Positions 16,503-24,572 of a DNA stretch of 39,024 bases are shown here, one piece after another. The stretch's first letter is position 1; each line of letters starts with the position of its first letter. The stretch is taken from positions 1-39,024 of the forward strand of contig JAJFJA010000002.1 of the NCBI GenBank assembly GCA_021774445.1, in the 5' to 3' direction. The notes beneath the pieces were generated by a model. That model made no database searches. It was not told the DNA's origin and was given only the letters and a program-made list of their open reading frames with translations. The stretch comes from Alphaproteobacteria bacterium. GTDB taxonomy: Bacteria; Pseudomonadota; Alphaproteobacteria; UBA6615. The position numbers and the translations under genes are program-made.

Positions 16503-17552
16503 ATGATCGACGTCAGGCAGCATTTCGTGGAGCAGGCGGCACATTGCGCGGAAGTCGGGTCGCCGTTCACGGCGGCGGTGCTGCGTGCGGCCTGGGATCA
16601 GCTCGACCGCAATACGGCCCTGGGCCGCCGGGTCCTCGATTGGGGCGGCGATCCGAGGGCCGACGCGCTGGCGCTGCGCGTCGCCGGCGGGCTGCATGCC
16701 CTGGCGTTAAGCGGCGACGCCCCGGCGCTGTCCGCAGCGTATCCGGGCGGTGCCTATGGCGGCGACGAGGCGCACTTGGCAGGCGCCATCAAGCAAGGAC
16801 TGCGCGATCACGGGCCGGCGCTCGAAGACACCCTCGACAGCCCGCCGCAGACCAGCGAAGTGGCGCGGTCGGCGGTTCTCGCGGCCGGATTCCTCGCGGT
16901 TGGCGCGCTGACCGAGCGGCCGCTGGCCTTACTGGAGATCGGCGCCAGCGCCGGCCTGAATCTGCTGTGGGATCAATACCGCTACGATCTGGGCGGTGTG
17001 CCTTGGGGCGATGCGACGGCGAAACTGCGACTGAGCCCGACTTGGCAGGGTCCGCCACCGCCGCTGGGACCGGTGCGCGTCGTCGGCCGCGCCGGGTGCG
17101 ACCACAATCCGATCGACCTGCGTAGTGCCGCCGGCCGGCGCCGGGTGCGATCGTATATCTGGCCGGATCAGGCGGCGCGGATGGCCCGGCTGGAGGCTGC
17201 CATAGAGGTGGTGGCGCAGTCCGACCTGGTGCTCAGCAAAGCGGACGCGGTCGATTGGCTGACGGCGCGGCTGGCGGAGCGGCCGGAGAATGCCGCGACC
17301 GTGCTGTTCCATTCGGTGGTTTGGCAATATCTGTCTACCGACAGCAAGACCCAACTGCGCGAGCTGTTGGAGCAGGCGGGACAAGCCAGCGACACAGCGG
17401 CCCCCCTGGCCTGGTTGCGCATGGAGCGCGATACGGCGGCGGCGGCAACAGAGCTGCGGTTGACGCTGTGGCCAGGCGGTGCGGACCGACTGTTGGCACG
17501 GGCGGATTTTCACGGCGGCTGGATCGATTGGTACGGCACCGCATGCGCCTAA
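16503..17552 (+). CDS. DUF2332 family protein
   Basis: The product is 349 residues from ATG 16503. The N-terminus (FVEQAAHCAEVGSPFTAAVL), LGRRVLDWGGDPRADALALR, and the glycine-rich EIGASAGLNLLWDQY fit the DUF2332 family. The EIGASAGLNL stretch resembles an S-adenosylmethionine-binding loop, and VLFHSVVWQYL could be the following strand, so a methyltransferase-like fold is possible, but this is inference. It lies in tandem with the DUF2461 gene (67-base gap) on the same strand. Function unknown. Confidence 0.85.
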   Translation: MIDVRQHFVEQAAHCAEVGSPFTAAVLRAAWDQLDRNTALGRRVLDWGGDPRADALALRVAGGLHALALSGDAPALSAAYPGGAYGGDEAHLAGAIKQGLRDHGPALEDTLDSPPQTSEVARSAVLAAGFLAVGALTERPLALLEIGASAGLNLLWDQYRYDLGGVPWGDATAKLRLSPTWQGPPPPLGPVRVVGRAGCDHNPIDLRSAAGRRRVRSYIWPDQAARMARLEAAIEVVAQSDLVLSKADAVDWLTARLAERPENAATVLFHSVVWQYLSTDSKTQLRELLEQAGQASDTAAPLAWLRMERDTAAAATELRLTLWPGGADRLLARADFHGGWIDWYGTACA

Positions 17553-17619
17553 TGTCCGGTTTTGCCGCCGTGGCGCGTCTAGGTCATGCAAGCGTCAACG
17601 AAGCTGGAGGAATGTAGCG

Positions 17620-18315
17620 ATGGCCGAGAGTTTCAAGGGGTTTTCGGATGAATTCTTCGAATTCTTCTCCGAACTGACCCAAAATAACAACCGCGAGTGG
17701 TTCCAGGCCAATAAGCCGCGGTACCAAGAAGCGGTGCTGGGGCAACTGTCCGCCTTCGTCTCGGCAATCCAGCCGCGATTGGAGAAAATCTCGCCGCATA
17801 TCGTGGCCGACCCGCGTCCGGTCGGCGGTTCGATCTTCCGGATCTACCGGGATTTGAGGTTCGCCAAGGGCGGTAACCCATACAAGGAGCATGGGGCCTG
17901 CCAGTTCCGTCATGCGGCCGGCAAAGATGCCCATGCCCCGGGCTTTTACGTGCATCTGGAGCCGACGAAGATCTTTTTCGGCGGCGGCGTCTGGGTGCCG
18001 CCGGCGCCGGTGCTCAAGCAGATCCGTGAGCGGATCGCCGCGAAGCCGGACGCGTGGACCGAAATCGTCGGCGACAAGAAGCTGAAGAAGCAGTTCGGGG
18101 CAGTCAGCGGCGATAGCCTGACCAGGCCGCCGCGGGGATTCGATGCCGACCACCCGCATATCGAAGACATCAAACGCAAGAGCTTCTTCCTGATGCGGCA
18201 AGAGACGGCGGCGGCGGCACAATCGGCCAAATTCGTGCATGAAGTCGAGGCGACATTTCGGGCCGCCTCACCGTTCATGAGCTTCTTGTGCACAGCGATC
18301 GGGCAACCGTATTAG
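17620..18315 (+). CDS. DUF2461 (TIGR02453) family protein
   Basis: The product is 231 residues from ATG 17620, with a strong GGAGG 9 bases upstream; longer in-frame starts overlap DUF2332 and lack a site. The family pattern is clear: NNREWFQANKPRY near the N-terminus, then SIFRIYRDLRFAKGGNPYKE, GFYVHLEPTKIFFGGGVW and the C-terminal LTRPPRGFDADHPHIEDIKR. No catalytic role is established for the family. It ends 17 bases from the stop of convergent hemN. Confidence 0.9.
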   Translation: MAESFKGFSDEFFEFFSELTQNNNREWFQANKPRYQEAVLGQLSAFVSAIQPRLEKISPHIVADPRPVGGSIFRIYRDLRFAKGGNPYKEHGACQFRHAAGKDAHAPGFYVHLEPTKIFFGGGVWVPPAPVLKQIRERIAAKPDAWTEIVGDKKLKKQFGAVSGDSLTRPPRGFDADHPHIEDIKRKSFFLMRQETAAAAQSAKFVHEVEATFRAASPFMSFLCTAIGQPY

Positions 18316-18332
18316 GTGCGGCGTCGGCGTGG

Positions 18333-19685
18333 CTAGACGGCCTTGCTGTGCCGTCCGGTTCGTCTATCCAGATAAGCGTCAAAGGCGGCCGCAATACTGC
18401 GCAGGAAACGCCGCCCCTGGGGCAGGACCGTGACCCGGCGGCCGGTGCGTGACAATAGGCCGTCGGCGGCCATGGCATCCAAGGCCGCCAGGGCGTCGTC
18501 GAGGGCGTCCAACGGGCGTCCGTGGCCGGCACAGAGCGCCTCGAGGTCAACGGTCCGGCCGCACATGACGTCGTTTATGGCGTCACGGCGCAGCCGGTCA
18601 TCGGCGGTAAGAACGACAGCTCGAGAAACCGGCAGGACGCCGGCCCACACCGCACTCTCATAGGCGGCGATGTCGGTGATGTTCTGGACATGGCCATTGG
18701 GCACGCGGCCAATGGCCGAGGCGCCAAAACCAAGCAAAACAGCCGCCTGGTCGGTGGTGTAGCCCTGAAAATTGCGATTTAGGGTATGGCCGCGAGCCGC
18801 CGCGGCCAGGGGATCATCGGGATGGGCAAAATGATCGAAGCCAATTTCGACATACCCGCGCGCTTCGAGAGCGTGGCTGATGGCGGCTGCTTGGGCGAAA
18901 CGCGCCTCGGCATCGGGCAGCTCGGCCGTTTCGATCATACGCTGATGCTTTTTGAACCAAGGCACATGGGCGTAACCGAAAACCGACAACCGCTGCGGCT
19001 CGAGATCGGCGGCCGCGTCGGCGGTGCGGACGACGCTGGCGACGGTCTGGCCCGGCAGACCGTAAATGAGATCGAAGCTCAGTGCGGCGATGCCGGCGGC
19101 GCGCAGATCGTCGGCGGCCCGGGCCACCAGGGCGTACGGCTGGTGACGGTTGATCTTGGCTTGGACGGCCGGATTGAAGTCCTGAACACCAAGGCTGGCG
19201 CGATTGATGCCGAGGGACGCGAGATGGCGAGCAAGATCCGGCGTCAACGTGCGCGGGTCGATCTCTATGGCGCGCTCACCGTCGGCAGCGAAGGTGAACC
19301 CAGCGCCGGCAGCGGCCATAATCCGGTCCATTTCGCCGCCCTGCAGATAAGTCGGCGTGCCGCCGCCGAAGTGAAGATGTTTCACCGGACCTGTCTCAGA
19401 GCCGATCGCGGCGGCGGCGAGGGCGATCTCCGCCACCAATGCATCGACATAACGCGCGGCCCGGGCATAGTCGTTCGGGACCGTGGTGTGGCAGCCGCAA
19501 TACCAGCAAAGCTGCTGGCAAAACGGGATGTGCACGTAGAGAGACAGCTCGAGGTCGGCTGTCAGGCCGGCCAATTGCGCCCGATAGACACGATCATCCG
19601 CAACCGGCTGGAAATGGGGCGCCGTCGGGTAGCTGGTATAGCGCGGGACGTTGGCCGTGGCGTATTTGAGATGGTGGGGCTGCAT
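18333..19685 (-). CDS. hemN: Oxygen-independent coproporphyrinogen III oxidase
   Basis: This radical-SAM enzyme of 450 residues (E. coli HemN is 457) oxidatively decarboxylates coproporphyrinogen III in anaerobic haem synthesis. The [4Fe-4S] motif HIPFCQQLCWYCGC puts cysteines at 56, 60, 63 and 65, the HemN spacing. VPRYTSYPTAPHF at the N-terminus, HFGGGTPTYL and SLGVQDFNPAVQ are diagnostic of true HemN rather than HemW. ATG 19685 is chosen because it starts right before these motifs; the frame is open 71 codons upstream without similarity. An FNR/FixK-type box lies 36 bases upstream. No Shine-Dalgarno is seen, so the mRNA may be leaderless or nearly so. Confidence 0.95.
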   Translation of the reverse strand: MQPHHLKYATANVPRYTSYPTAPHFQPVADDRVYRAQLAGLTADLELSLYVHIPFCQQLCWYCGCHTTVPNDYARAARYVDALVAEIALAAAAIGSETGPVKHLHFGGGTPTYLQGGEMDRIMAAAGAGFTFAADGERAIEIDPRTLTPDLARHLASLGINRASLGVQDFNPAVQAKINRHQPYALVARAADDLRAAGIAALSFDLIYGLPGQTVASVVRTADAAADLEPQRLSVFGYAHVPWFKKHQRMIETAELPDAEARFAQAAAISHALEARGYVEIGFDHFAHPDDPLAAAARGHTLNRNFQGYTTDQAAVLLGFGASAIGRVPNGHVQNITDIAAYESAVWAGVLPVSRAVVLTADDRLRRDAINDVMCGRTVDLEALCAGHGRPLDALDDALAALDAMAADGLLSRTGRRVTVLPQGRRFLRSIAAAFDAYLDRRTGRHSKAV

Positions 19686-19721
19686 GGATACGATTTCTAC
19701 AGTCCGTCGCGGAGATCCACA

Positions 19722-19735
19722 TTGATCCGGGTCAA
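19722..19735 (-). promoter_or_regulatory. FNR/FixK-type box upstream of hemN
   Basis: On the minus strand the site reads TTGACCCGGATCAA, one base from the consensus TTGAT-N4-ATCAA bound by Crp/FNR-family oxygen regulators. It is centred about 43 bases before the hemN ATG. If it activates from -41.5, transcription would start about 2 bases before the ATG. Low-oxygen activation of hemN is known in several alphaproteobacteria. Confidence 0.7.
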
Positions 19736-20176
19736 CTTGCCGCCGGGTGCGGCGCGGACCTCCGGAAAGCACTCGGGAGGCCCGCGCCGCCATCGGTCGG
19801 GATGCCGCAAAATTGATTACAACCGGGCGGACCCCGATGAAGCGGCGAGATCGGCGCCTGCGGTCGAGTATGGGGCGGACGGAATGCGGTTTATTCAAGC
19901 GGTGAACACGTCAAACGGCGGCGGTGGCGCCCGGACCGGGCGGCCGCCGCAGGGCTGGCAGTAGCGGCATGGAATCACCTGAGAAATGGGGCTAGCCGCC
20001 ATTTTCTGTTTGCCTCGGCGGCGATCGTTGCCTATTTCCCTTGATGGGTTACCAATTTGTCAGCGCGTAAGTTGGCTGTCGCGACGTCGCCTAGCCTCTA
20101 AGCTGCCACAATCGAGTTAACTCAACACCGGAGATGCCTGAGCGGGATCTTCACAATCTTGTCTAAGGAGTGGCAC
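19736..20176. other. Long divergent intergenic region, hemN to cold-shock gene
   Basis: Together with the FNR box, about 490 bases separate the hemN and csp start codons. The region holds a terminator-like hairpin (19984-20010), a perfect palindrome GAGTTAACTC at 20114-20123, and an AT-richer stretch before csp consistent with its promoter and a 5' leader. No convincing promoter hexamers, RNA gene or coding frame was identified. Confidence 0.4.
19984..20010 (+). terminator. Orphan Rho-independent terminator-like hairpin
   Basis: AAATGG (19984-19989) pairs with CCATTT (19999-20004), extended by GG/CC across a bulged G, and is followed by TTTTCTGTTT. This is a plausible intrinsic terminator on the plus strand, but no plus-strand gene ends just upstream and the cold-shock gene starts 167 bases later. 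Confidence 0.4.
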
Positions 20177-20386
20177 ATGGCTACGGGTACAGTTAAATGG
20201 TTCGATGCGACAAAAGGTTATGGCTTCATTACACCGGACGATGGTTCGCGCGACGCATTCGTGCATATCTCGGCGGTTGAGCGCGCCGGGCTGAGCACCC
20301 TGCGAGAGGGTCAAAAGCTCGATTTCGAGCTGGTCCCGGGCCGCAACGGGAAATCGTCCGCCGAGAGCCTACAGGTCCTCGACTAG
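20177..20386 (+). CDS. Cold-shock domain protein (CspA family)
   Basis: This 69-residue single cold-shock domain begins MATGTVKWFDATKGYGFI. It has RNP1 KGYGFI and RNP2-like AFVHIS, the aromatic surface that binds single-stranded RNA or DNA. AAGGAG lies 6 bases before ATG 20177, a strong ribosome binding site; an in-frame TTG at 20159 is less likely. CspA-like proteins melt mRNA structure, in the cold or as general RNA chaperones. A hairpin follows the stop. Confidence 0.95.
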   Translation: MATGTVKWFDATKGYGFITPDDGSRDAFVHISAVERAGLSTLREGQKLDFELVPGRNGKSSAESLQVLD

Positions 20387-20413
20387 ACCGTTACCGACAA
20401 TTTTAAGTTACGC

Positions 20414-20436
20414 TGTCGGGCCCCAGTGGCCCGATA
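20414..20436. terminator. Hairpin between csp and the PAS sensor gene
   Basis: A perfect 7-bp stem TCGGGCC/GGCCCGA with loop CCAGT, extendable by G-T and T-A pairs, lies 28 bases after the csp stop and 15 bases before the stop of the convergent PAS gene. Only a broken T-tract follows (AGTTCTT). It is probably the csp terminator and may serve both strands. Confidence 0.5.
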
Positions 20437-20450
20437 GTTCTTGGTGCCGC

Positions 20451-21902
20451 CTAGGCCACCTGAGGCGAGTGTGACGGCCGATCCTGCGGCGCGGCAGGCT
20501 TAGCTTCCGAGACGATCGGGGCCGCCAAGGCAATCTGGGTCAAGACCAGGGTGGGCACATCCGTGTTGTTGCCGCGCACCGCAGATATGGTCTCGGTCAC
20601 GTGGCGGATGCTGCCGTCTTTCGCAAGCATGCGGATAACATGGCGATGTTGCTTGGCCTTGCCGTCGATGACGGATTGGAGGCCCTTAATCGCACCCGGC
20701 CGATCGTGCCGGTGAATTCGGTTCATCCATTCTTCAAGCTGATCGCCAACCTCATCGGGGCGGTAGCCGAGTAACCGCTTCCAGCGGTCCGATATGTTTA
20801 CGGTGTCGGCGCCATACTCCCAAAAGATAACGCCGGCATCGCTGTTGCGCAGGGCGGCGCGGGTGTGCAGCAATTGTCTGTCGAGCTCGGCAAGGCGCCG
20901 GCGATGACCGGCCCAGCGGGCGCGAAAGGCCAGCAGAAACAGCAGCAGCGTCGCGGCGACCGGCACCGCAATGGCCAGGGCGCGGGTCGCGACCAAACCG
21001 ACCATGCCCCAGCCAAAGCGCGGGATCGAGGCGGATACCACAACCAGCGGCCACCCGCCGACGGCGCCATAGGCGAAAATACGCTCCGGACCAGCGTCCA
21101 TCAGTCGGGCGCGAAAACTGCGAACCTCCGCGGGCAGTAGGGTCCGGTAGGATTGCGGCAAGGCGGCAAGCACGGTTCCGTCGGTCACCGCGATCTTGGT
21201 GAATGGCTCGCCCTCCGTGACCAGAATATCGCCGCCGACGGTGGCGAGCAGCCGCCCGCTGACGTCTCGGCCGTGGTTTTGCGGCACCGCCAAACGCAGG
21301 GCGTCGGCAGACACCAGGAGAACCACCGACACCAGACGGCCGGCGCCGTCGGTGGCGCGGCGTTGGATCGCAATGATCCCGGCGCTGCCGGCCATCGGCC
21401 GGGGGCGATGAATGATGATTTCGCCGCTGCCCTTGCCGCTAAGGTCGGGCTGATCGGGGAACAGCGCCGAAAATGGTGGGAACGCCCCGGCTGCGGCACC
21501 CTTACGGGCGATGACCTCGCCACTGGCGTCGCGAATTTCGCCACCGAGGATCAGATCATGGCGCAGGGCGCCCGCCAACGGCGCCGCCAAACCGTTGTCG
21601 ACGCCACTGAACCGTAATTCGGTGGTGACGAGGCGCTCGACCAAGAAATCCAAGGCCGCCCCGACGGCGGCCAAATCGGACGCGATGCGGCCGATGCCAG
21701 TGGTGGTCGCCGCCTCGGCTTGTTGGGTCAAATGAGCGGTATGGTCCCGCTGCACCCCCGCGGCGGCGACCAGCAAACTGAGGACAAAGCCGGCCGCCAT
21801 AAAGGCGGCGACGACCGAATACCGCCGCAGCGCCAGGACACCGCGCGGGCGCCAGGCGATGGGACCGGGTGTTGCCGGGGCGGGCAGAAGGGATTTAGCC
21901 AC
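20451..21902 (-). CDS. Membrane PAS sensor protein without output domain
   Basis: The product is 483 residues from GTG 21902, which overlaps the stop of the TPR gene; upstream codons in this frame are only a shadow of that gene. Membrane helices at about 28-49 and 300-327 bracket a 250-residue periplasmic region of Cache/CHASE-like size. A cytoplasmic PAS domain (about 350-460; WEYGADTVNISDRWKRLLGY, then MLAKDGSIRHVTETI) follows, and the protein then ends in a short Pro-rich tail. No histidine kinase, GGDEF, EAL or methyl-accepting domain is present and no frameshifted remnant was seen before csp. As the last gene of the cellulose operon it may modulate the synthase or a diguanylate cyclase by contact; this is inference. 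Confidence 0.8.
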   Translation of the reverse strand: MAKSLLPAPATPGPIAWRPRGVLALRRYSVVAAFMAAGFVLSLLVAAAGVQRDHTAHLTQQAEAATTTGIGRIASDLAAVGAALDFLVERLVTTELRFSGVDNGLAAPLAGALRHDLILGGEIRDASGEVIARKGAAAGAFPPFSALFPDQPDLSGKGSGEIIIHRPRPMAGSAGIIAIQRRATDGAGRLVSVVLLVSADALRLAVPQNHGRDVSGRLLATVGGDILVTEGEPFTKIAVTDGTVLAALPQSYRTLLPAEVRSFRARLMDAGPERIFAYGAVGGWPLVVVSASIPRFGWGMVGLVATRALAIAVPVAATLLLFLLAFRARWAGHRRRLAELDRQLLHTRAALRNSDAGVIFWEYGADTVNISDRWKRLLGYRPDEVGDQLEEWMNRIHRHDRPGAIKGLQSVIDGKAKQHRHVIRMLAKDGSIRHVTETISAVRGNNTDVPTLVLTQIALAAPIVSEAKPAAPQDRPSHSPQVA

Positions 21903-23547
21903 CGAAGATCTCCGCCCGGCGCACGCGCTCGGCCAAGGCGCCGCCGAGCTCATCGGCCAGGTCGCGCAACTTCGGCTGCTTGTTCGCACCGGTGAGACTG
22001 AGATACAGACCGTCGGCATAGTCCTGGCGCGGGTCGGTGCGATAGAGCCATTCGAACAGCGTCTCCGACGCCTTGAAGTCGCCACGGCGGAAGCGTGACC
22101 AAGCCTCCAACGCCAGGGCATCGACGGCATAGTCGGGGGAGGCCTGGGCGCGTTGGGCATAGGCAATGCTGTCGTCATACCGACGCTGCGTGTAGGCTTG
22201 ATCGGCAAGCCGAATGTTGATCTCGGCGACCAGCGGTTCCGCCATCGGTGCCGGCAGATCGGCGGCGCTACGTTCGGCGGCGCCGAGGCGATCGAGAGCC
22301 AGATAGGTGCGCACCAGGCCGAGGGTCGCGCCGTCGCCGGCGCCGAGTTCGGCGGCGGCGGCGAATGCCGACAGCGCCGGTTCGGCGCGCCCGCTTTGCA
22401 GCAAGGCCCAGCCTTCTACGATCACCAGGCCAGAGTCGGCGGCGCCTAGGCTACGGGCCGACGCGACTTCCGTCAGGGCTTGGTCGAATTCCCCGGCGGC
22501 GAGCGCCGCGGCCGCAAGATCGGTATGTATTCTTTGCCGCAGGGGCCGGGCACGCGGGTCCTGGTCGAGATACTCGTCGACAACAGCGGCGGCATCGGCC
22601 GGACGTTTCCGCCGCAACAAGGTGTTGGCCAGACCTTCGGCGGCGGCGGGGTCGGCCGTCCATTGCACGACGGTGCGGAACCACTCTTCAGCCTGGGCCA
22701 GCCGTCCGGTGCGGAAACTGGACCAGCCGAGGCTGACCGCGGTTGCCGCATCCCGGCGCGCCAGCACTGCAGACGCGATGGCTGCCTCGTCCGGAGCGGC
22801 CAGATTGGCGGTAAGGCGCGCCGCATTGAGGCGATATTCAAGGCCCTCAAAGCGCTGATCGGCGGCGGCGCTGCGGTCGTGCGGGCGTTCAAGCAGGAGC
22901 AGATCAGCCATCGTGGCGGACGGCAATTGCGCGAAAGCGCGCTCAAGGGCGGTCAACCGGTCCGCCTCATTGGCGCAGGCGCCGACGACCCCCTCGTACA
23001 GGGCGGTGAGTTCGGCGGTGCGGCCGAGGCCATGATAAGCATCGGCCACGGGCCAGAAATTGTAGGCGCGCGCGCAGGATACCGCGCCGGGCTGCCGGTC
23101 GGCCACGGCGATAACACGGGGCCAATCCCGGGCCGACGCGGCCTGTTTGAGGTCGGCCTCGGCTTGCAGCAGAGTCACCAGCGCGATCGCGCGATCGGCG
23201 TCAGGCCAGGATGTGCCAGAGGCCTGCAGCTCAGCATGGAGCTGGCGCGCGCGCACGAGATCGCCACGGGCCACGGCGGCCCAGAAGGGCCGATCGTCAA
23301 TGGCGACGGCGGCGGTTTCAGGTCGCGGCTGCGGCACCGGTAAGGCCGGCAGCGGGTCGGGCTCCAAGGGCCGCGGCGTCCGCGCCAACAAGCGTACACG
23401 GGCCGGCAGCGGGATCACGCGGCCGGCCGACGGCAGGCGGACGACAGTCGCGCGACCATCGCTGGCCGGTGGCGCCGCCACCGCTGCCTGGCTTAGCAAA
23501 AACACCGCGAGGGCGGCGGTCAAATGAACGGACGGTCGCGCGATCAT
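21895..23547 (-). CDS. Exported TPR protein of the cellulose operon (BcsK/BcsC-N-like)
   Basis: The product is 550 residues from ATG 23547, which overlaps the bcsZ stop (ATGA); an in-frame upstream start would add only six residues. A signal peptide (AALAVFLLSQAAVAA) is followed by a Pro-rich stretch (to about residue 90) and TPR-like helical pairs to the C-terminus. BcsC usually exceeds 1000 residues and ends in a 16-strand outer-membrane barrel; here the protein stops after the TPR part. It may correspond to the separate TPR protein (BcsK) of rhizobial-type cellulose loci, scaffolding export in the periplasm. The barrel would have to be encoded elsewhere. Confidence 0.82.
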   Translation of the reverse strand: MIARPSVHLTAALAVFLLSQAAVAAPPASDGRATVVRLPSAGRVIPLPARVRLLARTPRPLEPDPLPALPVPQPRPETAAVAIDDRPFWAAVARGDLVRARQLHAELQASGTSWPDADRAIALVTLLQAEADLKQAASARDWPRVIAVADRQPGAVSCARAYNFWPVADAYHGLGRTAELTALYEGVVGACANEADRLTALERAFAQLPSATMADLLLLERPHDRSAAADQRFEGLEYRLNAARLTANLAAPDEAAIASAVLARRDAATAVSLGWSSFRTGRLAQAEEWFRTVVQWTADPAAAEGLANTLLRRKRPADAAAVVDEYLDQDPRARPLRQRIHTDLAAAALAAGEFDQALTEVASARSLGAADSGLVIVEGWALLQSGRAEPALSAFAAAAELGAGDGATLGLVRTYLALDRLGAAERSAADLPAPMAEPLVAEINIRLADQAYTQRRYDDSIAYAQRAQASPDYAVDALALEAWSRFRRGDFKASETLFEWLYRTDPRQDYADGLYLSLTGANKQPKLRDLADELGGALAERVRRAEIFGG

Positions 23548-24572
23548 CGGCGGGACTCGCGCCACGCCGTCTTGGCCAATAACAGCAAGCTGGCGGAATA
23601 GTAGTCCTGCTCCGCATCGAGGGGCGGCAGGGAGATCGGATCACCGGTCATCGTTGCATCGACCAAGGCGGCAACCGCCTTGATGCCGGGCGAGGCGTCA
23701 TAGTCGGCCTGCTCGCCGGATTGCAGGTCGGTCCAAGGCGGCAGGCGGTCGGTGCCGGCAAACGAGCCCCAATAGCGGGCGAAGTCGCCGACCCGATCAT
23801 GGCCGGCCCAGATCAGATAGAGCGGGATGCGGACGGCCTCGTAACCGAAACGGGCGTCGAAACCCTGGGCCAAACGGGGCGCACCATCGACGCCGATTTC
23901 GAGCCAATCCGGCGGCAATTGAGACGATCCGAAGCGCGCTTCGGCGATGAGCGCGAGGGCGGATTGCGCGAGAGCCGGCCATATCGGCGCGGGATCGACC
24001 TCAGCCAAGGCCGCATAAGCCGGCAGCACGAAATAGGACGGGTTGACAACGATCCGCTCGGGAAACTCGAAACCGACGCTGCCGGGCAAGAGAATGTCAT
24101 GCCGGCCGGCGTTGCGCAGCAGAGCTTGGCGTATGCTGCGGGCAAGGGCTCGGGCGGCATCGCCATAGGCCGCCTCTTTCCAGGTGCGGGCGGCGCGGGC
24201 CAGGGCCCAGGCAATGAACAAGTCGCCATCGGTCGCATTATTGCGATCGTCGATATGGCCAGGCAGATCCGGCGTCCAGCGCCAAACATGGAGCAGATCG
24301 TCGCGTTGCTGGAGATTGGTGCTGGTCCATTGCCAGATCAAATCGAACGCCGCGCGGTCATCATGGGCAACCGCCAGCAGCATGGCGAACCCCTGCCCTT
24401 CACTGTGGCTGATGCCGCCATTGCCGGTATCGACGATACGGCCATCCTCGGTCATGAAGCGCTGCTTGTAGAGTTGCCAATCCTGTGCGGTCTCGTCCTC
24501 TTGGGAGCAGGCGACAAGCAACAGCAGCAGCGCGGCGAGAGCCGCCCGCAAGGCATGCGGCCTAAAGCGCAT
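23544..24572 (-). CDS. bcsZ: GH8 endo-beta-1,4-glucanase of cellulose synthesis, predicted lipoprotein
   Basis: The 342-residue GH8 protein (E. coli BcsZ is 368) is thought to trim or untangle nascent cellulose in the periplasm. The acid Glu is E58 in SHSEGQGFAML, and ATDGDLFIAWAL carries the substrate-site Asp D115. The position of the E. coli catalytic base (D243) appears to be Glu here, E245 in RFGYEAVRIPLYL. The N-terminus ends its hydrophobic run in LVAC (C22), a lipobox, so it is probably membrane-anchored. ATG 24572 overlaps the end of bcsB by 11 bases. Operon context is unambiguous. Confidence 0.92.
   Translation of the reverse strand: MRFRPHALRAALAALLLLLVACSQEDETAQDWQLYKQRFMTEDGRIVDTGNGGISHSEGQGFAMLLAVAHDDRAAFDLIWQWTSTNLQQRDDLLHVWRWTPDLPGHIDDRNNATDGDLFIAWALARAARTWKEAAYGDAARALARSIRQALLRNAGRHDILLPGSVGFEFPERIVVNPSYFVLPAYAALAEVDPAPIWPALAQSALALIAEARFGSSQLPPDWLEIGVDGAPRLAQGFDARFGYEAVRIPLYLIWAGHDRVGDFARYWGSFAGTDRLPPWTDLQSGEQADYDASPGIKAVAALVDATMTGDPISLPPLDAEQDYYSASLLLLAKTAWRESRR

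Noticed and set aside
22109..22208. Upstream extension of the PAS sensor reading frame into the TPR gene
   Set aside because: The extra 102 codons are Arg/Pro-rich shadow sequence inside the TPR gene; the GTG overlapping the TPR stop is a better start and leads directly to the membrane helix.
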